Below, one piece after another: positions 1-10,217 of a stretch of 64,000 nucleotides of DNA. The position numbers and the translations under genes were made by a program. The stretch is from positions 62,001 through 126,000 of the forward strand of contig JACMKX010000065.1 in NCBI GenBank assembly GCA_014379905.1. The letters are read 5' to 3'. The notes below the pieces were generated by a model that made no database searches, was not told where the DNA came from, and saw nothing but the letters and a program-made list of their open reading frames with translations. Source of the DNA: Ferruginibacter sp. (GTDB lineage Bacteria; Bacteroidota; Bacteroidia; Chitinophagales; Chitinophagaceae). Within the stretch, counting starts at the first letter, position 1. The number at the start of each line of letters is the position of its first letter.

Positions 1-843
1 AAAAAGGATTATTGGGAAGCAGTGTTCGACGATACAATGGACCTTATAGCAAGATTACCCCGTATTGCCGCCTATATTTATCGCAGGAAATATAAAGGCG
101 GTGATCATATTCAACCAAACGGGCTATTGGACTGGGCCGGCAACTTTGCTCATATGATGGGTTACGAAGACGAAGGCTTTAAAGAACTGATGCGTTTATA
201 CATGACCATTCACGCAGATCATGAGGGTGGAAATGTGAGTGCACATACTACACACCTTGTAGGTTCTGCCCTTAGTGATCCCTATTTAAGCTTTGCTGCG
301 GGTATGAATGGTCTTGCGGGTCCTTTACACGGACTCGCCAACCAGGAAGTAATTAAATGGATTTTTGAATTAAGAGAGCAGATAGGAAGTGAGTCTCCAA
401 CTAAAGAACAAATAGCAGAATATGTAAAGAAAACACTGGGTGAAGGAAAAGTAGTGCCTGGCTACGGCCATGCAGTTTTGCGCAAAACAGATCCACGTTT
501 TACCGCCCAGATGGAATTCGGGAAAAAACATATGCCGGATGATCCTTTGGTAAACACTGTCTGGAATGTTTACGAAACAGTACCTAACATTTTAGGATCC
601 ATTGCAAAAATTAAAAATCCATGGCCCAATGTAGATGCACATAGTGGTGCGCTACTGGTACACTATGGAATGGTTGAATATGAATTTTACACCGTATTGT
701 TTGGTGTGTCCAGGTCGCTCGGTGTATTGGCAAGCCTTTGCTGGGACAGGGCCCTGGGCTTCCCGCTGGAAAGACCAAAATCAATCACTACCAACCTGGT
801 TAAATTGTGGGTGGAAGGAAAAGATAATATCTGGGGCGATTGA
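1..843 (+). CDS. gltA: Citrate synthase, 3' part (5' end outside window)
   Basis: This is the C-terminal 280 residues of citrate synthase, which condenses acetyl-CoA with oxaloacetate at the entry of the TCA cycle. The frame is open from base 1, so the gene starts upstream of the window and the GTG at 22 is internal. Visible hallmarks are [27 protein letters not shown] and [10 protein letters not shown], which carry the two histidines and the aspartate of the family's catalytic set. The sequence style, with GYGH and NVDAHSG spaced as here, resembles the eukaryote/Bacteroidota-type enzyme more than the NADH-regulated gamma-proteobacterial hexamer; that is inference. A strong palindromic terminator follows 20 bases after the stop. 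Confidence 0.95.
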   Translation, partial: KKDYWEAVFDDTMDLIARLPRIAAYIYRRKYKGGDHIQPNGLLDWAGNFAHMMGYEDEGFKELMRLYMTIHADHEGGNVSAHTTHLVGSALSDPYLSFAAGMNGLAGPLHGLANQEVIKWIFELREQIGSESPTKEQIAEYVKKTLGEGKVVPGYGHAVLRKTDPRFTAQMEFGKKHMPDDPLVNTVWNVYETVPNILGSIAKIKNPWPNVDAHSGALLVHYGMVEYEFYTVLFGVSRSLGVLASLCWDRALGFPLERPKSITTNLVKLWVEGKDNIWGD

Positions 844-863
844 TTTCACTCAAAGAAATAAAG

Positions 864-895
864 AAAGGCCGGATCAATTAATTGATCCGGCCTTT
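864..895. terminator. Bidirectional palindromic terminator between citrate synthase and GH97
   Basis: A perfect 32-base palindrome (AAAGGCCGGATCAATT and its complement) sits between two convergent genes and is flanked by A and T runs on both sides. It can form a 16-bp stem on either strand and so can end transcription from both directions. Confidence 0.85.
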
Positions 896-915
896 TTAAA
901 TTCTAAAACGCAAAA

Positions 916-3036
916 CTATTTTTTCCTGATTTTTTGAAGGCGAATGGCACATCCTCCGCCGGCAGCTAATTTTATTTTTAATACAGTATTATTTTGTACA
1001 GATAAATTTTCGATGGTATAACTCTCCGGGTTGTTTTTCCAGTCTGCATCCGGCCCATCTTTATAAATGGTTGCTTTGTAAGTTTCACCCTTATCTAAAA
1101 AATCAAGTGGCATATCAATGGTGCGATTCTCTTCATCTGTAATTGCACCAATGAACCAATCGGATCTTCCTTTTTCTTTTCTCGCTGTTGCAATAAAGTC
1201 GCCCGGCTCTGCGGCAATTATTTTGGTATCGTCCCAATCGGTTGGCACATCTTTTATAAATTGGAAAGCATCTGGTTTAGCTTCATAATTTTCAGGAAGA
1301 TCTGCCGCCATTTGTAACGGGCTGTACAATACAACATACAAGGCCAGCTGCTTTGCCAGTGTGCTGTGCATCTGGCGATCGGGCGCACCGGTTGCATAAT
1401 TTTTAAGTTTGAAGATACCGGGAGTAAAATCCATCGGTCCACCCATATATCTTGTAAAAGGTAAAATCGTTTCATGTTCCGGCGGGCTGCCAATACTAAA
1501 AGCATTGTATTCATTTCCACGACCAGCTTCACTGGCTAACCAGTTGGGGTAAGTGCGGTGAATACCGGTGGGCCGCATGGGTTCATGTACATCAATCATT
1601 ATCTTATACAGCGCGGCTTTTTGTGCCACTCTTTCATAATGATTGGTCATCCATTGCCCGTCATGAGTTTCTCCACGTGGAATGATCTTACCTACATAAC
1701 CTGTTTTTACTGAAGTATAACCATAATTATTCATGAACCGGAAAGCGGTATCCAGGTATCTTTCGTAATTGGTTGCTGCGCCCGAAGTTTCATGGTGCAT
1801 GATCATTTTTACATTTTTTGATTTTGCATAAGCTGTAATGGCTTTCAGGTCAAAGTCGGGGTAGGGTGTTACAAAATCAAATACATTTTCTTTCCAGTTC
1901 CCAAACCAGTCTTCCCAACCTACATTCCAGCCCTCTACCAACACACCTTGTATACCATGTTTTGACGCAAAGTCAATGTACTTTTTAACATTGGCAGTAT
2001 TGGCGCCATGCCGGTTGTTGGGAATTAATTCTCCATTAATAGTAGTACTGTCTGCATACTCAGAATAACTCCACGTACTTTTTCCTGTTTGCATTTCCCA
2101 CCACACGCCTACAAACTTCATGGGTTTTATCCAGGAAGTATTTTTAATGAAAGATGGTTCATTAAGGTTCAGGATCATTTTAGATGCCAAAATCTCCGTG
2201 GATTTGTCACTCACAATAATGGTGCGCCACGGAGTGTGGCTTGCGGCACGTAAATAAGCTTTGTTGCCAACGGCATCAGGAACCAGGCTGGATGATAAAG
2301 CGAAATTTTTATTGTCAACATGCAATTGCATAGCAGGATAATTCAGTTGTGCAGCTTCATGTATGTTAATGTACAAACCATCCGAAGTTTTCATCATTAA
2401 CGGTGTTTGCACGGCATATTTATCTTTTACTGTTCTTACAGCTATATCTGTTGAGTTCTTTACCATTAAAGTATTATCTATTTTACTCAGCAATGAAGTA
2501 CTGTACAGGTATTCATTGGTATCGTAATCACCAGGGATCCAAAAACTTTTATGATCGCCGGTTAAATTGAACTGAGTATATTCATCGGTAACTACAAAAT
2601 AATCCAGCCCTTTTTGTTTTGGAAATACATAGCGAAAACCTACACCGTCTTCAAATACACGAAATACTATATTGAGAAAATAACCTGGTGCAGTTTTCTT
2701 TTTTAACTGAACAGTTAATTGTTCATAACTATTCCTGATGTTCTTTACTTCACCCAAAACGGGTTGCCAGTTTTCATTGACCACTTTTTTCTGAGTATCG
2801 ATCAATTCAAAATCTTTGTAAAATGTACTATCCTTATCAAGGGAAAAACCCATGGAAGACCATTTTACAATATCTTTTTTATTGAATTGGACGCTGTATT
2901 GTGGTTGGCCTGTTTCATTTAAACGAAACATAATATCCACTTTCCCTTTTGTAACAGAAATTACAGTTGGTGCTGCAGATAGCTGCAGGGTTAGTAACAG
3001 CGCAGCAAACAAAGGGACTACTTTTTTTATCATCAT
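916..3036 (-). CDS. GH97 family alpha-glucosidase (SusB-like)
   Basis: A secreted 706-residue glycoside hydrolase of family GH97, which acts on alpha-glucosides, probably in the periplasm. Residues 1-21 form a signal peptide ending LQLSAA. An N-terminal beta-sandwich (about 25-280, with VFEDGVGFRYVFP) is followed by a catalytic barrel (about 300-580, from FVGVWWEMQTG) and a C-terminal beta domain. Candidate catalytic and calcium-binding acids lie in VHEPMRPTGIHRTYPN, SEAGRGNEYNAF and PPEHETILPF. It is the last gene of the minus-strand susC-susD-GH71-GH97 run, 22 bases after the GH71-like gene, so it is probably co-transcribed. Whether it inverts like SusB or retains configuration like other GH97 members cannot be settled from the motifs alone. 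Confidence 0.9.
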   Translation of the reverse strand: MMIKKVVPLFAALLLTLQLSAAPTVISVTKGKVDIMFRLNETGQPQYSVQFNKKDIVKWSSMGFSLDKDSTFYKDFELIDTQKKVVNENWQPVLGEVKNIRNSYEQLTVQLKKKTAPGYFLNIVFRVFEDGVGFRYVFPKQKGLDYFVVTDEYTQFNLTGDHKSFWIPGDYDTNEYLYSTSLLSKIDNTLMVKNSTDIAVRTVKDKYAVQTPLMMKTSDGLYINIHEAAQLNYPAMQLHVDNKNFALSSSLVPDAVGNKAYLRAASHTPWRTIIVSDKSTEILASKMILNLNEPSFIKNTSWIKPMKFVGVWWEMQTGKSTWSYSEYADSTTINGELIPNNRHGANTANVKKYIDFASKHGIQGVLVEGWNVGWEDWFGNWKENVFDFVTPYPDFDLKAITAYAKSKNVKMIMHHETSGAATNYERYLDTAFRFMNNYGYTSVKTGYVGKIIPRGETHDGQWMTNHYERVAQKAALYKIMIDVHEPMRPTGIHRTYPNWLASEAGRGNEYNAFSIGSPPEHETILPFTRYMGGPMDFTPGIFKLKNYATGAPDRQMHSTLAKQLALYVVLYSPLQMAADLPENYEAKPDAFQFIKDVPTDWDDTKIIAAEPGDFIATARKEKGRSDWFIGAITDEENRTIDMPLDFLDKGETYKATIYKDGPDADWKNNPESYTIENLSVQNNTVLKIKLAAGGGCAIRLQKIRKK

Positions 3037-3058
3037 ACTTTACTTATTGTAAAAAATA

Positions 3059-4720
3059 TTATTTCTTCTCCTGGTACAATGTCACATGGTTATCATTGGA
3101 ACGGGTGTTATATTCTGTTGATTTCAGAACAGGGTAATCTTTGCCAAAACTTTCCCGGTACATTTGCAAAAACTGGTTGCTATAAGAATAGGTCAGGCGA
3201 TCTGTACGGTAAGGTTTATCTGTGATCCATTCCGGACAAATGGTTTCCGAAACAATTTGTCCCTTTCTTTTTAGCAGGATAATTACCTCTCCTGCTATTG
3301 CAGTAAACCTGGTGCATTGCAGTCCTGGCAATACTTGTACCGATTTATTTCCTACAACCAGGTCAGCTTTTTCGTTTAAGATAGTGATCACTTCCAGCGA
3401 ATCTTCTACACTCAAAGCAATACCCGGTTTTTCAATATCCACTAGTTTAAAGTTATAGGGTGAGGGAATGATGCTATGATGGTATTTTTTATAAAAAGCA
3501 ATTGCCACATCTTTATCGTTAAAAATGAAGGGTTTTTTCTGCCACTTCGATTTGTAGTAATTGAGTAAAACAGAAAAGCCATCATTGTGGTTTACTTCCC
3601 AGGCCAGGTGATGTCCTTCCGGGTAATCATTCCAGGTGATGATATTAATGATCGGTGCATCCTGCTGCATCGCAAACTCCAATAATTTTCTAAAATTCCA
3701 GGATAAACCTGTTACAATATATTTTCTTTCTGTATTCTTAATACCGGCCTGCACGGCATCTTTTGCCTGGTGATACATATCCCAGGAATTCTTCTTGAGT
3801 AATTTGGAAGTATAAAAACCAGGAAAAGTAGAACCAGTAAATATGCGGTCTCTTTTTTTACATTGCTGCGCTACCATTTCACCGATATAATTGTTGCTGT
3901 AGGGCAATGTCCAGATCCATACCGCAGGAAAATAATCAAGTACCTGGTTTAATTTTTCCTTGCTGATCTGCTCATTGATAGAATAAACACAGGCAAATTT
4001 TTCAGTCACTGCTTTTTCCAGTTTTTCATAAGCTTTGGCAACAAAGTACTGGTCGTTACCTTCTGTATTTCCTGCGGGAATATCGGCCAGTTGTTCTCCA
4101 TACCACATGTATAGGATTAGCCTTCCATCAGGCGTTCTGAGCCAATGCGGGTTATCCCTGCCTGCCTCATCCAATATCGAATTCATTCTGCCGGCAAAGC
4201 TTGCTATACGAATAGCTTCCGTTGATACCGAAGGGTGGGAGATACAGAATGTGAATTTAAAATCTATATTTTTTTTAGTGGCTACCCGCAGGTAAGCTTT
4301 AATGATGTCATCCCAGCTATCATTGTTTAAGGTGTAATAAAACTGAAAACCATCAATACCACTTTGTATGGCAGAACGCATTTCAAATTCAACTGCTTCT
4401 TCCAGTGTTTTGCCTGATAAAAAAGAATCTGACATTATTTTTACCTGTGTCAACCCTCCCAGCGGGGATGAAATGTTCCCGGTAGGTGAATAATAATCAG
4501 GATTACAGCTGTCTTCAAATGGATGACCTTTGTAACGAATGATGTTTGTCATGCAATGAGCGATCACTAGTTTTTTATCCGTTAACGGCAAACTTAGTTC
4601 AGCCCTGTTTTTTAGTTCATCTTTTGCAAACAGCATGTCTCTTTCCCTTTTTGGATTCGGACTCAGAAACAGCAGCGCTATAACAGCGAGCATTCCAGCT
4701 TTATAAGAAATAAACTGCAT
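3059..4720 (-). CDS. GH71-like (endo-alpha-1,3-glucanase type) hydrolase
   Basis: A 553-residue protein resembling the GH71/GH99-like hydrolases that cut alpha-1,3-glucan. Supporting motifs are KLVIAHCMTNI near the start, DGFQFYYTLNNDSWDD, PAVWIWTLPYSNNYIG, GLSWNFRKLLEF and IINIITWNDYPEGHHL, the last carrying acidic residues at a barrel strand end. The start is set at 4720 (MQFISYKAGML) because a longer frame to 4861 runs into susD and its extra residues look like noise. The hydrophobic N-terminus (about 9-19) suggests export or membrane anchoring but has no clean cleavage site. It lies between susD and GH97, so it probably supplies the endo-acting step of the locus. The family call rests on motif style; substrate is inferred. 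Confidence 0.7.
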   Translation of the reverse strand: MQFISYKAGMLAVIALLFLSPNPKRERDMLFAKDELKNRAELSLPLTDKKLVIAHCMTNIIRYKGHPFEDSCNPDYYSPTGNISSPLGGLTQVKIMSDSFLSGKTLEEAVEFEMRSAIQSGIDGFQFYYTLNNDSWDDIIKAYLRVATKKNIDFKFTFCISHPSVSTEAIRIASFAGRMNSILDEAGRDNPHWLRTPDGRLILYMWYGEQLADIPAGNTEGNDQYFVAKAYEKLEKAVTEKFACVYSINEQISKEKLNQVLDYFPAVWIWTLPYSNNYIGEMVAQQCKKRDRIFTGSTFPGFYTSKLLKKNSWDMYHQAKDAVQAGIKNTERKYIVTGLSWNFRKLLEFAMQQDAPIINIITWNDYPEGHHLAWEVNHNDGFSVLLNYYKSKWQKKPFIFNDKDVAIAFYKKYHHSIIPSPYNFKLVDIEKPGIALSVEDSLEVITILNEKADLVVGNKSVQVLPGLQCTRFTAIAGEVIILLKRKGQIVSETICPEWITDKPYRTDRLTYSYSNQFLQMYRESFGKDYPVLKSTEYNTRSNDNHVTLYQEKK

Positions 4721-4748
4721 TGAGAAATTGATTGAGGAGTAAAAAAGA

Positions 4749-4777
4749 GAAGTGCCAGGATTGCAAACTGGCACTTC
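4749..4777 (-). terminator. Intrinsic terminator/attenuator between susD and the GH71-like gene
   Basis: On the minus strand GAAGTGCCA and TGGCACTTC form a perfect 9-bp stem with an 11-base loop, followed directly by a CTTTTTTA run. It starts 14 bases after the susD stop and lies upstream of the GH71-like start at 4720, so it probably lowers expression of the two hydrolase genes relative to susCD. Confidence 0.75.
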
Positions 4778-4791
4778 ATCACATTGCTGCT

Positions 4792-6612
4792 TTAATAGCC
4801 AGGGTTCTGCTGGCCTGCTATTTCGGCATTCGCATTGAATTCGATCAATGGAATTGGCCATGAATAATTTTTGGCTTCGTTAAAAGTAAGTGGCGTGGTC
4901 AGGTTTCTTGCTGTACCAAAGAAGCTCGCCTCCTGTGGCCCAAGGCGCCAGCGGCATACATCAAACCACCAATGACCTTCGTGAAATAATTCTGCCCAAC
5001 GCTCATATCTTAACGGGTTGTTGCCCAGCACAGGGTCTGCAATAGCAGGGGTAGCTGCTGTTAAGGAAGCGTAATCTATTGGTGAAGCATTATTGATGGG
5101 AAGGTCGTATGCCCTGCGGTGAACTTTATTTAAATATTCCAGCCCACCCGGCCCATCACCGGCACCGATCAATGCTTCTGCATATAATAAATACACATCG
5201 GCCATGCGAATGAAATACCAGTTCCATTTGTCGAAGTTCACACTGTTTAAATGATAATCTATTGCAGCATATTTTCTAAAACCCCAGCCATAGGTATTGG
5301 GTTGCCCTGCAAGGTAGTCGGGCTTAGAAACGGGAACATCCATTCTTGGGCCATCATTCCAATTTGTATTTAGAACATCCAGCCAGGGTTGCACAAGGTT
5401 TACATATAAGCGTGGATCAGCTGTTTTATTTGTTCTTACTGCTTCAGCCTGTGCCCTGTACGCCGGATCCATTATTTGTGCCGGGTTGGAGGGACTTGGC
5501 GGTAGAGCATTATTAAATGCAGGGTTAGCAACTAAAGTGTAATAGCCTAATGGATAACCAAAGCGTTTAATATTTTTATCGTGTACGCCAAGATTTCCGC
5601 CATAGCCTAAAGGACGCGAACCCGTTTCTGTACCTGCCTCACTTAAAATATATGGAGACCATATCACACCATTTAATGTTGAAGCATTCGGTGTGTTACC
5701 CCAGGGGCCATAGTTACCACGATTGTCCGGATCAACATTCAATTCAAATAAAGATTCTTCGTTGAATTCATTTGCAGGATTGCCATTGAATGCATTTTTA
5801 TATTTTGAATAAGGCATCAGTGTTTTTCCGCTGTTTGTGATCACCTCCAATAAAGTTGTTTTTGCATTTGCCCAGTCTTCTGTAAATACATATGCTTTGC
5901 CGAGCAATGCTTTGGCCGACCATTCTGTTACCCTTCCCACTTCACTGGCAGGCCAGGCCCTGTTATCAAGTAATACCGCAGCTTCCTGCAGATCCTCCTT
6001 AATGAAATCCCACACTTCTTTTGCTGTAGCCCTTGGCTGCCGTGTTTCTTCAACGGTTTTCGGCGTTTGTATAAAAAGCGGAACGCCCATTTTGTTGTCG
6101 TTGGCTCCGCCTGCTTTTAAATATGCTTCCCCAAACAACATTTCCAGGTGCATATAATAGAATGCCCGTAAGAATTTTGCCTGGCCTCTTACTGCATCAA
6201 TATCCGTTTTTTGTTCTGCGGTGGCTTTATTGTTTTCAAAAAAATCTGCAGCGTCCAATGTTACATTACAGGTAGAAACACCCGCGAATAACGCTACCCA
6301 GGCATTCTGAGATTTACCATTGGTTACGCTCAGGTTATTGGCAGTCATCTCATTCCAGGCACCATCGCCATTGTAATTTGCTTCCCCTGCATGAACGCTG
6401 TTCTCCAACGCTTTTGGCATCAGTTCGAAACCCCATAGTCCTATACTTTTTAAATTGCCATAGGCAGGATTTAAAACAGTATTTAATTCTGCCAGTGAAT
6501 TTGGAAAAGCACCGGTGGAAACATTGTCATTAGGTGCAACATTATCGGGATCTTTTTTACAACCTGCCAGGGCAAGCGTTAAAAATAAAATGGAATATAT
6601 TTTCTTAAACAT
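4792..6612 (-). CDS. SusD/RagB family outer-membrane glycan-binding lipoprotein
   Basis: A 606-residue SusD-like lipoprotein that caps the SusC channel and binds oligosaccharide at the cell surface. The signal peptide ends in the lipobox LALAGC with the acylated cysteine at residue 18, followed by KKDPDN. The TPR-like helical fold is suggested by AKFLRAFYYMHLEMLFGEAYL and AEALIGAGDGPGGLEYLNKV, and the family's C-terminal pattern RYERWAELFHEGHWWFDVCRW is present. It lies 22 bases after susC on the same strand, the usual SusC-SusD order. Confidence 0.95.
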   Translation of the reverse strand: MFKKIYSILFLTLALAGCKKDPDNVAPNDNVSTGAFPNSLAELNTVLNPAYGNLKSIGLWGFELMPKALENSVHAGEANYNGDGAWNEMTANNLSVTNGKSQNAWVALFAGVSTCNVTLDAADFFENNKATAEQKTDIDAVRGQAKFLRAFYYMHLEMLFGEAYLKAGGANDNKMGVPLFIQTPKTVEETRQPRATAKEVWDFIKEDLQEAAVLLDNRAWPASEVGRVTEWSAKALLGKAYVFTEDWANAKTTLLEVITNSGKTLMPYSKYKNAFNGNPANEFNEESLFELNVDPDNRGNYGPWGNTPNASTLNGVIWSPYILSEAGTETGSRPLGYGGNLGVHDKNIKRFGYPLGYYTLVANPAFNNALPPSPSNPAQIMDPAYRAQAEAVRTNKTADPRLYVNLVQPWLDVLNTNWNDGPRMDVPVSKPDYLAGQPNTYGWGFRKYAAIDYHLNSVNFDKWNWYFIRMADVYLLYAEALIGAGDGPGGLEYLNKVHRRAYDLPINNASPIDYASLTAATPAIADPVLGNNPLRYERWAELFHEGHWWFDVCRWRLGPQEASFFGTARNLTTPLTFNEAKNYSWPIPLIEFNANAEIAGQQNPGY

Positions 6613-6634
6613 GATCGTTCAGTTTAGTAGATGA

Positions 6635-9600
6635 TTAAAGAGTGATATCAATTCCGAATGAGTAAATTTTTGTCTGGGGATACTGGCTAACCACATCAAT
6701 ACCTCTCGCTGTTACACCCGCAAACCCGGATGGCGAGAAGGATGCGCCTAATTCCGGATCAATGCCGGAATATTTGGTAATGGTAAAAACATTGTTGGCC
6801 ATTACAAATATTCTTGCGCCTTTTAGTTTTACTTTTCGCAACAGTTCCGCAGAGAAGTTGTAACCGATCTGCACATTTTTCAATTTCAGGTAGTCACCTT
6901 TTTCAACAAAATAACTGTTTACAGAAGAGTAGTTGCCATTCGGATCCATTTCGAATCCGCCTGGATTTTCTATCCCCAATCTTGGCTGACCTGTGAGGCC
7001 ATTGCCATTCAGAAAAGAGGCGCCCCATACCTTAGGGGAAGCATTGCCATCCACGAAAGGACGCATTTCATAAGCTTTTACGCCATTGAAAATATCTACT
7101 CCGGCCACGCCATTAAAAAGGAAGGATGCATCAAATCTTTTATAATTCAAACGGATGTTGAAACCATACACTAGTTTAGGATTTGGATTGCCGATTATCT
7201 TTCTATCCTGGTCGTTGATAATACCATTGCCATCGAGGTCTTCAAAATGCAGATCACCTGCCTTTGCGGTATCACCACTGCTAAGAATCTGGCCTGCAGC
7301 TTCAGCATCTGTTTTAAAAATTCCTAAAGCATTGTAGCCGTAGAAGGAACCAAAGGGTACTCCTTTTTTTGAGATAGTGATCGTTTGGTTGGCCATTTGC
7401 TGAAAGCCTACATCACCGTTGTTGTAAAAATTATATCCATCATATATTACAGCATCAACATCGTCTTCCAGCTTCGTCACTTTATTTTTATTCCAGCCAG
7501 CGGTAAATGCTAGATCATATTTCAAGTCTTTGGTCTTATTCCTGTAGCCAAGCATCAATTCAAATCCTTTATTACTAACATTACCAATGTTGGTGAGGTA
7601 TTTCCCTATTATACCGGCACTTGGCGGCAGTGGCAATTCATACAACATCTCCTTTGTTTTCTTATCGTAATATTCCAGCGTGAAATACAATTTGCGGTTC
7701 AGCATTTCACCGTCGAGCGCCAGGTTGGCTTCTGTTACTGTTTCCCAGTGCAGGTCGGGATTAGGAATAGAGCCTAATGTTACACCGGGAATAATATCTC
7801 CGTTCTGTGAAAAATTTGCACCGCCTGCAGAACCATTTCCAAAACTGTTGAAAGGTTTGTAAAGGGAGAGAAACCTGTAGGCACCAATATTACTGTTACC
7901 TAATTCACCATAACTGGCCCTGATCTTTAAGGTATTGATGTTTTTAACAGACCGCATAAAAGATTCTTCTGAAATATTCCAGGCAGCAGAAGCAGCAGGG
8001 AATACGCCCCGTTGCCTGTTAGGCCCAAAAACAGTGAAGTTGGCATCTTCTCTTAAAGACCCGGATAGGTAATAACGGTTTTTGAAATTATAATTGACCC
8101 TTCCAAAAACAGATTTGATCAGTTGATTATTATCTGTCAATCCCTTGAATTCATATTTTGTTTCTACGGTGGGTATGAAAGAGAATTTTTCACCCGCAAA
8201 CGGATCAATATTACTTGCCTTAATAATGGACTGGTTGTATTTGCCGGTTATCTGTTCGTACCCTGCAATAATACTTACGTTGTGGTTTCCGAAAGTTTGA
8301 TTGTAGGATAGTATATAGTTGGTGAGCAGCGACTGGCTTTCAATATTTAATTTATTCAATGAATTGGAAGGGGAACCCACACCGCCAATCAGGAATGCTT
8401 TTTGAAAATAATTCTGCAGTTCTGTATAATAAGAATAACCAACATTGGCTCTGAATCCGAAACCATAAGGAAGTTTTAATTCTGCATAAACATTCGCCTG
8501 CAGGTTATTTTTAAAATTTTCTACCAGCGCATTGTCAATGGCACCCACCGGGTGAGTACCCCCAAAGGCGAGACCCATATAGCCAGCTGGTATGGTGCCA
8601 TAGTCGCCATCCGCTTCTCTTACCGCAATAATCGGTAATGTACGGAATGGGGCATTGTGCAACTGCGCTTCCACACCAACTTCCTGCGGACTTGAAGTTT
8701 TTCTTTTTGAAACAGCGAGTTGCTGGCCAACTTTAAGGATATTTCCCAAATTAAAGTTAGTATTGATCCTTGCACCACCAATATTCGAATAATTATTTCT
8801 TGCCACACCCTCCTGTTTATTGTAAAAACCCGAAACCAGGTAATTTAATAATGGCGTTGCTCCGCTCATGGAAATATTATGGTTCTGTTCGGTGGCATCT
8901 CTGAAGGTTTCTTTGATCCAGTCTGTATCGGGCAGGGTATCAATGCCGGCCTTGTTGGCAAACCACTCGGGGTTGATGATATCCTGTAAAGCGATATAAC
9001 CATCTTTATCAAGTAACTCACCCACTTTTGGGGTTGTTGTACCATAACGCATATTGTAGTTGATCGATGGCTTAGTAGTCGTACCCTTTTTAGTGGTAAT
9101 TAAAATTACGCCACCAGCGGCCGCAGCACCATAGATAGCCCCTGCAGACGCATCTTTTAAAACATCAATACTTTCTATGTCCTGAATATTAATATTACTT
9201 GCATCTGTTACCCGAATACCATCTACTATATATAAAGGGTTAGGCTGGTTTAATGAAGCCAGGCCCCTGATAATGATAGAAGGAGTGGCATCGGGTGCAC
9301 CTGAATTTTTAACCACGTTCACACCTGCCACCCTTCCCTGTAATGCTTCGGTGGCATTGGTAATAGGCTGGCTTTTGAAAGCTTCCCCTTTTACCGAAGA
9401 AACAGAACCCGTAAGGTCTTTTCGTTTTTGCGATCCATATCCTATTACCACTACTTCATTAAGATCGCCTTTAGCAATACCTAGCGATACAGCTACATTG
9501 GTTTGATTCCGGATAGATACCTCCTGCGTTTCAAATCCTACAGAAGAAATGATCAGTGTATTTACCCCGGCAGCAACAGTAAGCCGGAATACGCCCATTG

Positions 9601-9784
9601 CATCTGTTGTGGTGCCCGCAGCACCTCCCTGTCCTTTTGGAACAACGCTTGCTCCCTGCAGGGGCGACCCGTCATTATTTTTTACCAAACCTGTTACGGT
9701 TTTGGTCTGGCTATAGGCAATTTGTGAGAACAGCACCAGCAAAAAGACCGGTATGCAATTCTTAAGCAATCGTTTTTTCATCAT
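6635..9784 (-). CDS. SusC/RagA family TonB-dependent outer-membrane transporter
   Basis: A 1049-residue TonB-linked channel that imports oligosaccharides captured by its SusD partner. It has a signal peptide ending IAYSQ, a carboxypeptidase-regulatory-like domain at about 29-100 (TVTGLVKNNDGSPLQGASV), a plug with the SusC signature GYGSQKRKDLTGSVSSV, then ALQGRVAGVNV and a long beta-barrel. Two adjacent methionines at 9784 and 9781 are both possible starts. No N-terminal anti-sigma-interacting extension is seen, which fits control by the upstream SusR-like regulator and not by an ECF sigma factor. Confidence 0.95.
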   Translation of the reverse strand: MMKKRLLKNCIPVFLLVLFSQIAYSQTKTVTGLVKNNDGSPLQGASVVPKGQGGAAGTTTDAMGVFRLTVAAGVNTLIISSVGFETQEVSIRNQTNVAVSLGIAKGDLNEVVVIGYGSQKRKDLTGSVSSVKGEAFKSQPITNATEALQGRVAGVNVVKNSGAPDATPSIIIRGLASLNQPNPLYIVDGIRVTDASNINIQDIESIDVLKDASAGAIYGAAAAGGVILITTKKGTTTKPSINYNMRYGTTTPKVGELLDKDGYIALQDIINPEWFANKAGIDTLPDTDWIKETFRDATEQNHNISMSGATPLLNYLVSGFYNKQEGVARNNYSNIGGARINTNFNLGNILKVGQQLAVSKRKTSSPQEVGVEAQLHNAPFRTLPIIAVREADGDYGTIPAGYMGLAFGGTHPVGAIDNALVENFKNNLQANVYAELKLPYGFGFRANVGYSYYTELQNYFQKAFLIGGVGSPSNSLNKLNIESQSLLTNYILSYNQTFGNHNVSIIAGYEQITGKYNQSIIKASNIDPFAGEKFSFIPTVETKYEFKGLTDNNQLIKSVFGRVNYNFKNRYYLSGSLREDANFTVFGPNRQRGVFPAASAAWNISEESFMRSVKNINTLKIRASYGELGNSNIGAYRFLSLYKPFNSFGNGSAGGANFSQNGDIIPGVTLGSIPNPDLHWETVTEANLALDGEMLNRKLYFTLEYYDKKTKEMLYELPLPPSAGIIGKYLTNIGNVSNKGFELMLGYRNKTKDLKYDLAFTAGWNKNKVTKLEDDVDAVIYDGYNFYNNGDVGFQQMANQTITISKKGVPFGSFYGYNALGIFKTDAEAAGQILSSGDTAKAGDLHFEDLDGNGIINDQDRKIIGNPNPKLVYGFNIRLNYKRFDASFLFNGVAGVDIFNGVKAYEMRPFVDGNASPKVWGASFLNGNGLTGQPRLGIENPGGFEMDPNGNYSSVNSYFVEKGDYLKLKNVQIGYNFSAELLRKVKLKGARIFVMANNVFTITKYSGIDPELGASFSPSGFAGVTARGIDVVSQYPQTKIYSFGIDITL

Positions 9785-10217
9785 AAAGCGTAGTTTTTAA
9801 AAATTTGATAAGATGAGTAATGGCAGTTTAAAAGGAAATGGTTACCCAAAAGCGATAATGCAGTAAGTGCAGTTTCCGGGTGGGAAACCAGCGATTGAAT
9901 GGAGTAATTACTCCCGGAATGACATTGGCAATGCATCATATTACAAGCAAATAGTTGGCAAAATTCAAATGCTCGGGTAATCACATGCACCTGAACTTCT
10001 ATGAACCAAAATAAAAACTTGCAGCAGGCAAATCCAAGTTATATAAGTGAAATACAAAAAATAAGTGGAGATAAAGAAATAAATGAGCGATTAATAGTTT
10101 TATAATCAACCATTTATAATCAAATATAAATTTTAACTATATAATGATTCCGTTTCCATTAACTTAAGAAAGTTGACGTTTATTGGAAATAAATGGGGGG
10201 AATTTTTGGGAAAGCTG
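9785..10217 (-). promoter_or_regulatory. Long leader and promoter region of the susCD locus
   Basis: This 433-base stretch separates susC from the upstream regulator and has no convincing gene. A minus-strand TATATTTG box at 10121-10128 matches the Bacteroidota -7 element and would give a leader of roughly 330 bases. Within it lie a stem-loop (GTTTCC at 9872-9877 with GGAAAC at 9883-9888) and a perfect 14-base palindrome GGAGTAATTACTCC at 9901-9914. The palindrome could be a protein-binding site or an RNA hairpin. No clear -33 box was found, so the promoter call is moderate. Confidence 0.5.

Noticed and set aside
4721-4861. Upstream extension of the GH71-like gene
   Set aside because: It overlaps susD and the terminator, and its residues show no signal peptide or homology.
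9781-9990. Open frame of 69 codons ending at the susC start
   Set aside because: It lies wholly in the susC leader, is rich in Cys, His and Ser without any pattern, and overlaps the palindrome there.
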